A stretch of DNA of 40,955 nt, taken from the NCBI GenBank assembly GCA_007695015.1, contig REEN01000036.1:1-40955 (forward strand). The letters run 5' to 3'. Shown here in pieces: positions 25,268 through 34,470 of this stretch. The notes beneath the pieces are model-generated. The model did no database searches, was not told where the DNA came from, and worked only from the letters and a program-made list of their open reading frames with translations. Made by a program: the position numbers and the translations under genes. The DNA is from Marinilabiliales bacterium (GTDB taxonomy: Bacteria; Bacteroidota; Bacteroidia; Bacteroidales; PUMT01). Position 1 is the stretch's first letter, and the number at the start of each line of letters is the position of its first letter.

Positions 25268-27361
25268 TTATTTAAGTCCCCTCTGCCTGAGCAGCGGGCC
25301 TATCTCGGGTTCCCTGCCGCGGAAGTTGACGTACATCTCCATTGGCTCCATGGTGCCGCCCCTTTCGAGAATATTGGTCCTGAAGCTTTCTGCGGTCTCC
25401 CTGTCAAACAGGCTGGTCTCCATGAACGCCTCAAAGGCATCGGCATCAAGCACGCCCGACCAGATATAGCTGTAATATCCTGCAGAATACCCGCCGCTGA
25501 ATATATGGCTCAGATAGGTGCTTCTCCAGCGGGGCACTATCTCGGGTATCAGACCTATCCGTCCGGTTGTCTGATCCTCAAAGCTTATGGGATCCAGTTC
25601 TTTCTGCTGCTCAAGCGTGTGGTAGTCCATGTCGATAAACGCAGTGGCAAGATACTCGACAGTCGCAAAACCCTGGTTAAAGTGCCCTGCTGCCGTGATC
25701 CTGTCAATAAGATCCTGCGGGATAACCTCGCCTGTCTCGTAGTGACGGGCGAACATGGTCATCACTTCGGGGTGCCTGGCCCAGTTCTCCATCACCTGTG
25801 ACGGAAGCTCCACGAAGTCCCTCGGGACCGAGGTCCCTGCAAGTCCGGGATAGGTTACATCAGACATCAGTCCGTGCAGCGCATGCCCGAATTCATGGAA
25901 GAAGGTGGTATATTCATCGAAAGTCAGCAATGATGGCTGTCCCCCGGTGGGCCGGCTGAAGTTGCAGTTTATGGTGATAACAGGGTGTATGAATTCGCCG
26001 TCTGTGACCGACTGCCCCCTGAACCTGCTCATCCATGCGCCCCCGCGTTTACTGGGCCTGTTGTAGTTATCCATGTAAAGGATGCCAAGGTGTGAGCCGT
26101 CAGCTTCAAGCACCTGGTACACCTCTGCATCATCGTGATAGGTCGGGACGTCATCAAGCTTCACAAACCGGAGTCCCCAAAGCTTTTCAACCACCATGAA
26201 AGTACCCTCAATCACATTATCCATTGAAAAATAGGGCCTCGTTTCGGCCTCGTCGAGATCAAACTTCTCCTTGCGAACCTTCTCGGCATAGTACCTCCAG
26301 TCCCACGGCTCAAGCGTGAACCCTCCGCCTTCGCTGTCGATCATGGCCTGCAGTTCCCTGACCTCATCTTTGGCTACCGGCAGGGCCGCATCCCATAATT
26401 CATCAAGGAAATCACTGACCCTTTCAGGTGTGCCGGCCATGTTCTCTTCAAGCACATAGTGTGCATGGGTAGGGTATCCGAGCATTCCGGCCCTTTCTAT
26501 TCGAAGGTTAACTATCTGCCTGATGTTTTCCTTGTTGTCGTATTCGTTGTCGTTGTTGCAGCGGTTGATATAGGTCTTTTTCATCTTTTCGCGCAGATCG
26601 CGGTTGTCGGCGTAGGAAAGGAACGGCATCACGCTGGGGTTGTGGTGTGTGAACACCCATTTACCTTCATGTCCCCGCTCCGCAGCGACCTCGGCGGCGT
26701 TGCTGATCAGATCAGAAGGGAGACCCGCAAGGTCGGCTTCATCTTCTATAACAAGTTCGAAGCTGTTTGTTTCATCACGTATATTATCACCGAACTGAAG
26801 GGTTAACATTGACAACTGCTGGTTGATCTCCCTGAGCCGTTCCTGCTTTTCGGGGTCAAGTCCGGCACCCCCGCGTACAAACCTCTTGTATGTTTTATCC
26901 AGGAGCATGGCCTGCTCGGGGTTAAGGCCGAGGTTATCCTTCTGGTTGTGTACGGCCTCTATTCTTTCAAAAAGGGCGGCGTTCAGCAGGATGTTCGTGG
27001 AATGTGCCGACAGTTTGGGGGTTATCTCGCGAGCAATCTGTTGCAATTCTTCGTTGGTATGCGAAGAGTTGAGGTTACTGAAGATACTCTGCACCTCGCT
27101 CAGCAAATAGCCGCTGTAGTCAAGTGCTGCAACAGTATTCACAAAAGTTGGAGGCTCGGGATTGCCGGCAATAGCATCAATTTCATTGTTGTGCTCTTCC
27201 ATGGCCTTATCAAAGGCTGGAATGAAATGTTCGCTTTCTATCCTGTCAAACGGTGGCAGGTTAAACGGAGTGTTAAACTCGGCAAGAAGAGGGTTCTCCT
27301 CAACCACCGTGCAGGAAGAAGCAGCTGTTATCATGATCAGAATTAAGATTATTTGTCTCAC
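25268..27361 (-). CDS. M3 family zinc oligopeptidase (Dcp-like), lipoprotein
   Basis: A 697-residue thimet-oligopeptidase-type enzyme. The zinc site is HEFGH at residues 489-493 (TFFHEFGHALHG), with the further Glu ligand in FVELPSQVMENW. It should cut short peptides, releasing dipeptides if Dcp-like. The start is a GTG at 27361: it gives a short lipoprotein signal (MRQIILILIMITAASSC, Cys at 17), and a near-perfect promoter lies 35-66 bases upstream, inside the longer open frame from 27526. The protein is therefore probably anchored in a membrane facing the periplasm. It carries an Asn/Asp-rich loop, CNNDNEYDNKEN. Downstream are a hairpin and the MATE gene. Confidence 0.88.
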   Translation of the reverse strand: MRQIILILIMITAASSCTVVEENPLLAEFNTPFNLPPFDRIESEHFIPAFDKAMEEHNNEIDAIAGNPEPPTFVNTVAALDYSGYLLSEVQSIFSNLNSSHTNEELQQIAREITPKLSAHSTNILLNAALFERIEAVHNQKDNLGLNPEQAMLLDKTYKRFVRGGAGLDPEKQERLREINQQLSMLTLQFGDNIRDETNSFELVIEDEADLAGLPSDLISNAAEVAAERGHEGKWVFTHHNPSVMPFLSYADNRDLREKMKKTYINRCNNDNEYDNKENIRQIVNLRIERAGMLGYPTHAHYVLEENMAGTPERVSDFLDELWDAALPVAKDEVRELQAMIDSEGGGFTLEPWDWRYYAEKVRKEKFDLDEAETRPYFSMDNVIEGTFMVVEKLWGLRFVKLDDVPTYHDDAEVYQVLEADGSHLGILYMDNYNRPSKRGGAWMSRFRGQSVTDGEFIHPVITINCNFSRPTGGQPSLLTFDEYTTFFHEFGHALHGLMSDVTYPGLAGTSVPRDFVELPSQVMENWARHPEVMTMFARHYETGEVIPQDLIDRITAAGHFNQGFATVEYLATAFIDMDYHTLEQQKELDPISFEDQTTGRIGLIPEIVPRWRSTYLSHIFSGGYSAGYYSYIWSGVLDADAFEAFMETSLFDRETAESFRTNILERGGTMEPMEMYVNFRGREPEIGPLLRQRGLK

Positions 27362-27395
27362 TTTTAATTGAGTTAGGTTAGAATTTTTACAGTTG

Positions 27396-27427
27396 CAAAA
27401 ATAGCTATTCTTTAAGATTATGTCAAA
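27396..27427 (-). promoter_or_regulatory. Near-perfect Bacteroidota promoter for the M3 peptidase
   Basis: Read on the minus strand, TTTG, 20 bases, then TATTTTTG: both elements match the consensus TTTG-N19-21-TAnnTTTG exactly. Transcription would begin roughly 30 bases before the GTG start at 27361, which is strong support for that start over the ATG at 27526. Confidence 0.72.
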
Positions 27428-27569
27428 TATGCCCTTACAGATAGTCACAACCCTCTGTTCAACTCGCCAATCCCACAATTTAAGCAATCCTGCTAAAAAA
27501 TAAATATGGTTGGATGAAACCCGCATCAGCCTTCAGCAGAAATATTAACATGATTGCTGAATTGTTGAG

Positions 27570-28916
27570 CTATTGTCTTCCCAGGTGCCTGTCGCAGAAG
27601 TCCATCCACGCCTCCCATTCAATTGCCGTCATGTCATGGCGGCCGGGACGTATAAAAAACCCAAGCCTTGAACTTACCAGTTGGTTCTGGGGAGGCATCA
27701 GGTTTGTTTCAATACCTTCAACACCCAGAAGTTCATAAACAGGTGTTGCCGCTACAAGCATATTGAACTGCCCTCCCGGGTCGGCCCACTCATCGTCAGT
27801 TGCATTGGTAAGCAGTAAAGGCCTTGGAGCTGCCAGGGCAATGAGCGAATGCTGGTCAAAGGGCAGCCTTTCAACATGATTGTTGAACTCCTTGAATGCA
27901 TCATTGAACCAGTGCGGGAAGACGGTGTTGATCCTTTCAACGCTCTCGCCCACGTTGAACCTGTTTGGAGAGGTGCCGCCCGACCCGGCCTGCGAGGGTA
28001 TTATAATATCAATCCTTTCATCAAAAGCGCCTGCCACCATGGCCGCCTTTCCCAGCCTGGAGTGCCCGATAACAATAATTCCGTCATTGTCAAGATCAGG
28101 ATCCTCAACAATATAATCCACCCCCCGCTTGATGCCCCATGCCCATGCAGACACAACACCCCATTCGTGGGGCCCCGGACGTTCCTGCTGTTCGGTGAAA
28201 TAACCCCTGTGTACTCCCTCTGTAAAGCCGCCGTCATAATCGGGAGATATTTCGCCGGCATATATGGTGGCTACGGCATATCCACGGTCAATTACCATCT
28301 CGTAGGGCCATCTCCATTCCCTTATACCGCGCTGGTCGTCATGGGCCCTGTTGTCGGTAGCACCTGTCCAGCTGTTGTTGACCCATGCCCCGGTAAGAGG
28401 TATTTCGGGAAAATCAGCTGTGGTATGATTTCCTGGGAAATTTAGCCCGAAAAAAACAGGGACCGGCCCCTCCCTGTCGTTTGGAATAACGATCATCATG
28501 GAAACCTCGGGAGTGCCCGGGGGACCAAACCTGAGAGTGACAAGCTTGAGGGTAGCCTTTCCGTCGAATTTCGTGTTGTCTGTATAATCGATGGTATAAG
28601 AAAAATTTTCAGGCGGGGCAGGGGAGTAACCATACATGTAGTGCTTAAACAGTGAAATAAGCTCTGGTCTGCGTTTCTCCTTCCAGTCCCCGACCGAAGT
28701 CACCGGCGTTCCGTCAAACATCACCAGCGGGTCGGGCAGCTGTCTGATAACGGGCAGTCCGGAGACCGGCGGCCAGCTTTCAGGCAGGGAACCGCAAGGC
28801 AAAGAGCCGGTTCCTGAGTCATGTTGCAACCCGTTTGATTTCAGATAACTGCACGACAGAAAAAGGATGCATGTTATAATTGTAATTCTCATTCTCATTC
28901 TTATTTGCATTCTCAT
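27570..28916 (-). CDS. CE15-type glucuronoyl methylesterase lipoprotein
   Basis: About 448 residues from the ATG at 28916, first of several clustered Met codons. The N-terminus is a lipoprotein signal with lipobox FLSC (Cys22). The alpha/beta-hydrolase fold carries GHSRLGKAAM with Ser286 as nucleophile, and His427 in RPGRHDMTAIEWEAWMDF. These are CE15 features: enzymes that hydrolyse esters between lignin and 4-O-methylglucuronate on xylan. The position usually filled by the canonical acid reads PSQAGSGG (Ala instead of Glu); acidic residues in ATDDEWADPGG could replace it, as reported for some bacterial members. It fits the GH10 xylanase and other wall-degrading enzymes on this segment. Surface or periplasmic location is inferred. 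Confidence 0.82.
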   Translation of the reverse strand: MRMQIRMRMRITIITCILFLSCSYLKSNGLQHDSGTGSLPCGSLPESWPPVSGLPVIRQLPDPLVMFDGTPVTSVGDWKEKRRPELISLFKHYMYGYSPAPPENFSYTIDYTDNTKFDGKATLKLVTLRFGPPGTPEVSMMIVIPNDREGPVPVFFGLNFPGNHTTADFPEIPLTGAWVNNSWTGATDNRAHDDQRGIREWRWPYEMVIDRGYAVATIYAGEISPDYDGGFTEGVHRGYFTEQQERPGPHEWGVVSAWAWGIKRGVDYIVEDPDLDNDGIIVIGHSRLGKAAMVAGAFDERIDIIIPSQAGSGGTSPNRFNVGESVERINTVFPHWFNDAFKEFNNHVERLPFDQHSLIALAAPRPLLLTNATDDEWADPGGQFNMLVAATPVYELLGVEGIETNLMPPQNQLVSSRLGFFIRPGRHDMTAIEWEAWMDFCDRHLGRQ

Positions 28917-28955
28917 GGGTTTTGGTTTACGGACAGAAGTCCAGGTCGAATATAG

Positions 28956-28988
28956 CAAATTTAACGGATATGACCGGGATACCTGAAA
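28956..28988 (-). promoter_or_regulatory. Candidate promoter for the CE15 esterase
   Basis: On the minus strand TTTC, 21 bases, then TAAATTTG, an exact -7 match with one mismatch in the -33 box. It lies about 40 bases before the start at 28916 and partly covers the longer open-frame start at 28958, which supports the inner start. Confidence 0.5.
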
Positions 28989-29074
28989 TTTGACGCATCA
29001 ATAAGTAACTATTTTTAATAAATTGCAGGCTTATGGATAATATTTGTATTTTTCAGTATTAACCTGATAGCATT

Positions 29075-29965
29075 ATGAACAGAAGAGAATTTACCAGAAA
29101 GTCAGCCCTGGCATCGGTACTGCTCTGCGCCATGCCATTGCCGGGCATTGCCTCACCGGGATCATCCCGCGCTATAAGGAAAGGTATTATGTGGGCAACG
29201 ATTGGGGTGGGGGAGACGGTTGCCGCAAAGTTCGAAGCCGTAAAAGAGGCAGGGTTCGAAGGGGTGGAGGTCATGAGCCACATGGACAGGGATGAGGTTC
29301 TTGCCGCAGCTGGGCGGACCGGACTAAAGATACCAAGCGTGTGCAACGCCTTGCACTGGGAGTATCCTCTGTCTCATCCCGACCCCGCCGTACGTGAAAA
29401 AGGCGTTGATGCGCTCGTGCATTCACTTGAAGATGCAGCAGCATTTGGCGCGGATACCGTTTTACTCGTTCCCGGCCGGGTAAGCGCCGAAGTCACTTAC
29501 GACCAGTGCTGGGAAAGGTCTGTTCCCGCAATCAGGAAGGCCCTGCCCGTTGCCGAAAGACTGAGGGTAAACATTGCTATCGAGAATGTCTGGAACAATT
29601 TCCTGCTGAGTCCCCTCGAGGCAGCCAGGTACGTTGATCAGTTCGGGAGTCCCTTTGTGAGGTTTTACCTTGACTGCGGCAATATCCTCCTTTATGGCTG
29701 GCCCGAACAATGGATAAGGATACTTGGCAGCAGGATTGCCAAGGTCCATATCAAGGAATTCAGCATGCACCTGGCCAACACAGAGGGCAGGGGAGCCGGC
29801 TTCAGGGCCCCGCTGCTCGAGGGAGATGTCAACTGGCCCGGGGTCATGAAGGCGCTGGATGAAATTGGTTACACCGGGTGGGCCATTACCGAACAGTCAG
29901 GCGGCGACACTCCCGAAGGCCTTGCCGACCTGGTCTCCAGGCTTGAGAAGATTCTCAAAAGCTGA
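29075..29965 (+). CDS. Tat-signal sugar phosphate isomerase/epimerase-like TIM barrel
   Basis: A 296-residue AP-endonuclease-2-type TIM barrel. The N-terminus MNRREFTRKSALASVLL, then a hydrophobic core ending near GIASPGS, resembles a twin-arginine signal. Metal ligands expected of the family are present: Glu170 (IAIENVW), Asp200 (YLDCGN), His225 (KVHIKEF) and Glu273 (AITEQSG). Such proteins isomerise or epimerise sugars or 3-keto-sugars, often with Gfo/Idh/MocA partners. Divergent from the CE15 gene and single on its strand. The natural substrate is unknown; 'phosphate' in the family name should not be taken literally for an exported protein. Confidence 0.85.
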   Translation: MNRREFTRKSALASVLLCAMPLPGIASPGSSRAIRKGIMWATIGVGETVAAKFEAVKEAGFEGVEVMSHMDRDEVLAAAGRTGLKIPSVCNALHWEYPLSHPDPAVREKGVDALVHSLEDAAAFGADTVLLVPGRVSAEVTYDQCWERSVPAIRKALPVAERLRVNIAIENVWNNFLLSPLEAARYVDQFGSPFVRFYLDCGNILLYGWPEQWIRILGSRIAKVHIKEFSMHLANTEGRGAGFRAPLLEGDVNWPGVMKALDEIGYTGWAITEQSGGDTPEGLADLVSRLEKILKS

Positions 29966-30143
29966 ACAGCAGTAATTCCATAATTCACTTTCCTGCCGGC
30001 TAATTGTCCGCCTCCCTGTTATTAACATCACTTTAATAGCTTGGCATACAGGCTTGTAAGATTTGTGCATGTATTGTATTCTGGCACGTAAATTGTTATT
30101 GGTGTGAAGATCTTTATTAACTTAATTAACCTGCTTTATACAG

Positions 30144-30884
30144 ATGAAAACAAAAGAAAGCCTTTCGTTTTTTGTGCTTGCCCTTTTTGGGGCCGCTATA
30201 CTGGTTTTTAGCGGTTGCAAGAAAGATGACGATGATCTTAACGGAGATCCTGACTCAGTGAAAGACTATGATGGCAATGTCTACAAAACTGTAACCATTG
30301 GCAGCCAGGTATGGTTTGCTGAAAACTTGCGTACTACAAAGTACCGTAACGGCGATGCTATTCCGACAGGGCATACCAAAGCAGGATGGGCCGGTTTAGC
30401 CACAGGGGCCTACGCCGTTTACCCACATTCAGAAATTGATGGTTTTACATCCGGCGCGGAGGTGCTCCAGGGCTATGGCGCCCTCTACAACTGGCATGCA
30501 GTAAAAACAGGCAAGCTATGCCCTGCAGGCTGGCGCATACCAACCGACGGGGATTGGACAACCCTTACTGACCACATTGGCGGCTCAGGCATTGCGGGAG
30601 GCAAACTTAAAAGTACCCGCACCACACCCGTTGCTCACCCCCGCTGGGAAAGCCCCAACCTGAACGCAACCGATGAGTACGAATTCTCTGCCATTCCCGC
30701 GGGGCTTATTTCTAATGATGGAGAACCCCTGTTTAACGGGTATGCCGGTTACTGGTGGTCCTCAACTGAACAGGAGACAATTGGTGCCTGGTACAGGGCA
30801 ATGATCTGGGAGAATGGTGAAGTGATCAGACCGGTAGTAGATAAGAAATTCGGCTTCTCCGTTCGCTGCATCAAGGAAAACTGA
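30144..30884 (+). CDS. FISUMP-domain surface lipoprotein
   Basis: A 246-residue protein with a lipoprotein signal ending LVFSGC (Cys25), followed by KKDDDD. Acidic residues right after the Cys resemble the lipoprotein export signal that directs Bacteroidota lipoproteins to the cell surface. The body is a Fibrobacter succinogenes major paralogous domain: DYDGNVYKTVTIGSQVWFAE, GALYNWHAV, CPAGWRIPTDGDW and the C-terminal GFSVRCIKEN. Function of the domain is not established; it is abundant in fibre-degrading bacteria, and an adhesion role is a guess. Convergent with the next gene. Upstream 178 bp hold only weak promoter-like boxes. Confidence 0.85.
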   Translation: MKTKESLSFFVLALFGAAILVFSGCKKDDDDLNGDPDSVKDYDGNVYKTVTIGSQVWFAENLRTTKYRNGDAIPTGHTKAGWAGLATGAYAVYPHSEIDGFTSGAEVLQGYGALYNWHAVKTGKLCPAGWRIPTDGDWTTLTDHIGGSGIAGGKLKSTRTTPVAHPRWESPNLNATDEYEFSAIPAGLISNDGEPLFNGYAGYWWSSTEQETIGAWYRAMIWENGEVIRPVVDKKFGFSVRCIKEN

Positions 30885-30919
30885 TAAGACTGGCGCCAGG
30901 CAGACGAAAAGTTTCTAAA

Positions 30920-31849
30920 TTACATAAACACTTTCCTTGCAAACTCAATATTGGCTTTTGTATCCTCTTCGAATCTGTTTTCCCGTCCGCTTGTCTCCAG
31001 TATCAGCCATTTGTCATAACCAATATCGCGCAGGGCAGCTGCGCATGCTTCCAGGTCAACCTCTCCCGTTTCATCAAAAAGGTTCTGGTTCCACCTGGTG
31101 TTTTTGAGATGTATCTCGCACATGCGGTGATTGCCGATCATCCTGATCTCTCCGGGCACGTCATATCCGTTGTTCCATGGATTTGCGGTATCGTAGTATA
31201 TCTGTACCATGGAGGAGCCTATCTCATCTATGATCTGAAGATTCTGGCGGGCAGTAAGGGTGTTCTCAAGTCCGATGACTACTCCAAGGTCTTCGGCACG
31301 GGGAACAATCTGTTTGATGACGGCAATTACCCTCTCAACATCCTTTTCCTTCCACTTGTATTCAGGGAATTTTCCTGTCGAGATATTTATGTAACTGCCT
31401 GATTCGTCTCTTTCGAGGAGGTCGCCGTTGCCAAAGAAGGCAGTCAGAATATTTGTTGAACCCAGCGCTGCTGCAGCCTCGAGGGCGTCTACCACGAATA
31501 TGGCGGACTGCGGTTCGGTGGCAAGGGGTATCTCATTGAGGATGCTGCCTGCTGCCACGGAGGGAAATACGATGCCATGCTGTTTGCCCAGATCAAGGTA
31601 CTTTTCCCTCACGGCTTTTTCACGCAACGGCATATTGCCGGGCGATGTTCCAACGCTTACCTGGATCGCTTCCAGTCCGACCCCCGCCGCCCTTGGAATA
31701 TAGGAAGGATCGGCTGACCGGCCCAGGTTCCAGTCACATATCCCGATGCCGGCAGGCCCGGGATTGCTGCATGAAGCAAGAACGGTTGAAGGAAGTCCTG
31801 CAATAACCGCAGCTGCAATGCTTTTTTGAATAAATGATCTTCTGTCCAT
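30920..31849 (-). CDS. Tat lipoprotein sugar isomerase/epimerase-like TIM barrel
   Basis: A 309-residue protein related in fold to the one at 29075-29965. MDRRSFIQKS is a twin-arginine motif and STVLASC supplies a lipobox with Cys27, so it may be a Tat-exported lipoprotein. Metal ligands: Glu195 (VIGLENT), Asp220 (YYDTAN), His247 (CEIHLKN) and Glu285 (LILETSG). It starts 74 bases after the GH74 gene on the same strand and may be co-transcribed with it. The likely role is rearrangement of a sugar or keto-sugar in the periplasm; substrate unknown. Confidence 0.85.
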   Translation of the reverse strand: MDRRSFIQKSIAAAVIAGLPSTVLASCSNPGPAGIGICDWNLGRSADPSYIPRAAGVGLEAIQVSVGTSPGNMPLREKAVREKYLDLGKQHGIVFPSVAAGSILNEIPLATEPQSAIFVVDALEAAAALGSTNILTAFFGNGDLLERDESGSYINISTGKFPEYKWKEKDVERVIAVIKQIVPRAEDLGVVIGLENTLTARQNLQIIDEIGSSMVQIYYDTANPWNNGYDVPGEIRMIGNHRMCEIHLKNTRWNQNLFDETGEVDLEACAAALRDIGYDKWLILETSGRENRFEEDTKANIEFARKVFM

Positions 31850-31923
31850 ATGAATTCAGTTTTTTTCCTGCCTTTAAGATTTGAATATTGATCGTCCAAA
31901 ATAACAAAAATTACCCTTAAAAA

Positions 31924-34380
31924 TCAGTTAATCACAAGAAATCTGGCACTGCCTGCCGGATATCCCATGTTCAGGACCCGTAATATATAGATTCCTGATT
32001 GTAGATTTGCAGTGTCGAGAATCTCCGATGATTTACCATATATATTGTGTGTTTGCACCATTTTTCCGCTATTGTCAAATAGATGGATGCTGCCTGTTTC
32101 AATTGGTTTGGCAAACTCAATAATCAGTAATGATCCATATGACGGGTTGGGAAAGATCCTGAGTTCCGGCAATTGTGATTGGTTTGTAAATGATATGGAT
32201 GTGGGAATGTCTGCTCTGCCATACATTATTCCGCGTCCTCCTGTTGCACAATATACAAGCCCTGCTGTGCGGAGGTCTCCGCTAATATCCCTTACCCTGC
32301 CTGCAGGCATCTCTCCCAGTGAAATATTTGTCCACGTTTTCCCGTAATCAGCCGAAAGGTATATTGCTTCAGTACCTTCAATCACTGCAGCTATATATAT
32401 TGCAGGATCTTCCGAGTGTGGCATGGGTTTTCCAAAACCTATGCCTCCTACTGATGATACTCCTGGAACTTCTGACCATGAAGAGCCATAGTCTGTAGAG
32501 TGAAAAAGCTTACCCCTGTTGGTGTGGAAAAACAGGTGTCCCTCCCTGAATGGTACGGCCTTCAGCTTGCACTGATAATGCTGTGGCAGGCCGGAGTAGA
32601 CTTTTGAGAAAGTTTCGCCGCCATCATCACTGCGGTAAAGTGCTCCTCCGTCATTTTGAAGATAATAGTAGAAGTAGTCACCATTCACCCTGTCTGATGC
32701 AAGAACCAGGCTTTGCGCCCAGTGGTGGGTGGCACTGTTGCGGATTGCCGGGATCCCTGATGAAGGGTGCCAGGATTCTCCTTTATCATTTGTATAATGC
32801 ATCTGCACAATAGGCACTGAGGAAGCATCATTATGAGGAGCCCATACCCATCTGCTTTCATCTGTGGCGGAGATAGCGATATTGCCATTATTGAAATCAG
32901 CCGGTATTGACGGAAAAGGCCTCCAGCCTTTTCCGTTGTTGGTGGTATAGAGATGACGTTCTTCGGCTACATTATGCATCTGGCTGCCAACTATCACAGA
33001 TACCGACGGATTGCCGACACAATAATCCATACCGGTCCCTATACCGAACTGATCGCCGAAGATTGATTTTGATGGCACCTGATCGACATTGTCGTGAGCG
33101 AAGGCAATCTTGTCCATTACCAGCGAGAAGACTGCCTTGCCATCGGTTACCGGCGGCACATGTACCTGTCCGGCAACCAGCTCCTCGAGGTTGTCCATCC
33201 GGGTTACCCATTGAGGGTTTGCGGCTTGAATATTACTTGTAACATAAACGCCGAATCCATTCGGTTGCCACACCTTGTCTGAATTAGCTTTGTCAAACAT
33301 TATGTGGGAGGTATAGGTCCACGGCACATAGGTGGGATACCATGACGGTTCGCTAAGATTGCTGAAGCGCACCGGCTTCCAGCTCTCACCACCGTTCAGA
33401 CTGAGGTGGATGCCTTTCTCATATCCGGGCTTCCACTGAATTGCAATAACTTTGTCAGGGTCATCGAAAGCAGTGTCAATACCACTGAACCCTCTCCCGT
33501 TATTATCTGCGGGTGTTACATCAATGAGCCTTCCCCCTGAATATCTGTAAATCCTTCCATCTTTGCCGTCATGTCCCCATTCGGATTCCTGGTCGGTATA
33601 GGTTACAAACAGGGTCCCGTTTGTTGAGACTGTTCCCGAAACCGGTCTGTGAGTCAGGGAATCTGGCCCGCCCGGCAATATTTTCCAGTTTTCCCCCGCG
33701 TCGGTTGTCATATAAATGCCTTTACCCTGTACGCCAGCATAGATTATTTGAGAGTTAAGGGTTCCGTTTCCGGACCTCTTGTCTATTGCAGTAAAAATAT
33801 TTCCTCCCCCCGATCCGGGAGGGACCTCTCCTGTATCGATCTTTTGCCATGTTTCTCCTTGGTCCGGACTTCTCCACAGGCCATCCTGCTCGGAGGCGTA
33901 AAAAAGAACTTTGCCGTTATTATTTGGGTCGACCACGAGTCTCTTCCCTCCCCAGCGAAAATAAGCGGAATTCGGGTTCACATGTATATCAGGAAAACCC
34001 TCAAGCTTTTCCCATGTATCACCCCTGTCTGATGATTTAAGAAGCAGGGGGCCAGTTGTTACTGAATATAGCAGACCGGGGTCAGATTCGCTCATTGCAT
34101 CACCTGAAACACCTGGAGCATTAAAGGCATCCATGAGTGGTATCCATCTGTTGTTTTCAGGATCCCAGCGGTAATTTCCACCAACATCGGTTCTGGCAAC
34201 CACATAACCGGGGTCAGCAGGATGGGCATTGATGCCAGTGACAAACCCCATTCCCTGGAATTTTACATTATCCCAGGTAAATGATTGGGCATGGCCTGTC
34301 AGAGGGCAGATAAGAAGGATGAAAAATGTAAGTAACAAAAACCGTCTCTCAATATTTTTCGCATGAGTCATATTAGTCAT
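31924..34380 (-). CDS. GH74 xyloglucanase with T9SS sorting domain
   Basis: An 818-residue secreted enzyme. After a signal peptide (cleavage near GHAQ-SF, residue 32) comes a two-part seven-bladed propeller with BNR/sortilin-type repeats such as SSDRGDTWEKLEG and SPDQGETWQKID. Catalytic aspartates fit Asp65 in ARTDVGGNYRWDP and Asp443 in SIFGDQFGIGTG, as in GH74. The last 75 or so residues, beginning LPELRIFPNPSYGS and ending GIYILRVL then FLVIN, are a type A T9SS sorting domain, so it should reach the cell surface or medium. Endo-xyloglucanase action is the family norm. Two ATGs (34380, 34371) are possible starts. Divergent from the GH5 gene. Confidence 0.87.
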   Translation of the reverse strand: MTNMTHAKNIERRFLLLTFFILLICPLTGHAQSFTWDNVKFQGMGFVTGINAHPADPGYVVARTDVGGNYRWDPENNRWIPLMDAFNAPGVSGDAMSESDPGLLYSVTTGPLLLKSSDRGDTWEKLEGFPDIHVNPNSAYFRWGGKRLVVDPNNNGKVLFYASEQDGLWRSPDQGETWQKIDTGEVPPGSGGGNIFTAIDKRSGNGTLNSQIIYAGVQGKGIYMTTDAGENWKILPGGPDSLTHRPVSGTVSTNGTLFVTYTDQESEWGHDGKDGRIYRYSGGRLIDVTPADNNGRGFSGIDTAFDDPDKVIAIQWKPGYEKGIHLSLNGGESWKPVRFSNLSEPSWYPTYVPWTYTSHIMFDKANSDKVWQPNGFGVYVTSNIQAANPQWVTRMDNLEELVAGQVHVPPVTDGKAVFSLVMDKIAFAHDNVDQVPSKSIFGDQFGIGTGMDYCVGNPSVSVIVGSQMHNVAEERHLYTTNNGKGWRPFPSIPADFNNGNIAISATDESRWVWAPHNDASSVPIVQMHYTNDKGESWHPSSGIPAIRNSATHHWAQSLVLASDRVNGDYFYYYLQNDGGALYRSDDGGETFSKVYSGLPQHYQCKLKAVPFREGHLFFHTNRGKLFHSTDYGSSWSEVPGVSSVGGIGFGKPMPHSEDPAIYIAAVIEGTEAIYLSADYGKTWTNISLGEMPAGRVRDISGDLRTAGLVYCATGGRGIMYGRADIPTSISFTNQSQLPELRIFPNPSYGSLLIIEFAKPIETGSIHLFDNSGKMVQTHNIYGKSSEILDTANLQSGIYILRVLNMGYPAGSARFLVIN

Positions 34381-34402
34381 GTTTTGACAGGTATTGGATT
34401 TT

Positions 34403-34434
34403 TTTGCTTTATTCAGCTAAAATAACTATTTATG
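34403..34434 (+). promoter_or_regulatory. Candidate promoter for the GH5-GH9 genes
   Basis: TTTG at 34403-34406, 20 bases, then TATTTATG at 34427-34434. One mismatch in the -7 box. It lies 36 bases before the GH5 start, in the short divergent gap shared with the GH74 gene. Confidence 0.48.
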
Positions 34435-34470
34435 CCTCTTTAATAATACCCTGGATTGAAAAGTTTTGAA

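Noticed and set aside
26530-26570. Simple-sequence-like stretch in the M3 gene
   Set aside because: It simply encodes an Asn/Asp-rich loop and is in frame; no sign of a regulatory or variable repeat.
30890-30899. Perfect palindrome CTGGCGCCAG between convergent genes
   Set aside because: It has no loop and no T-tract, so it is unlikely to be a terminator, and a 10-bp palindrome can occur by chance.
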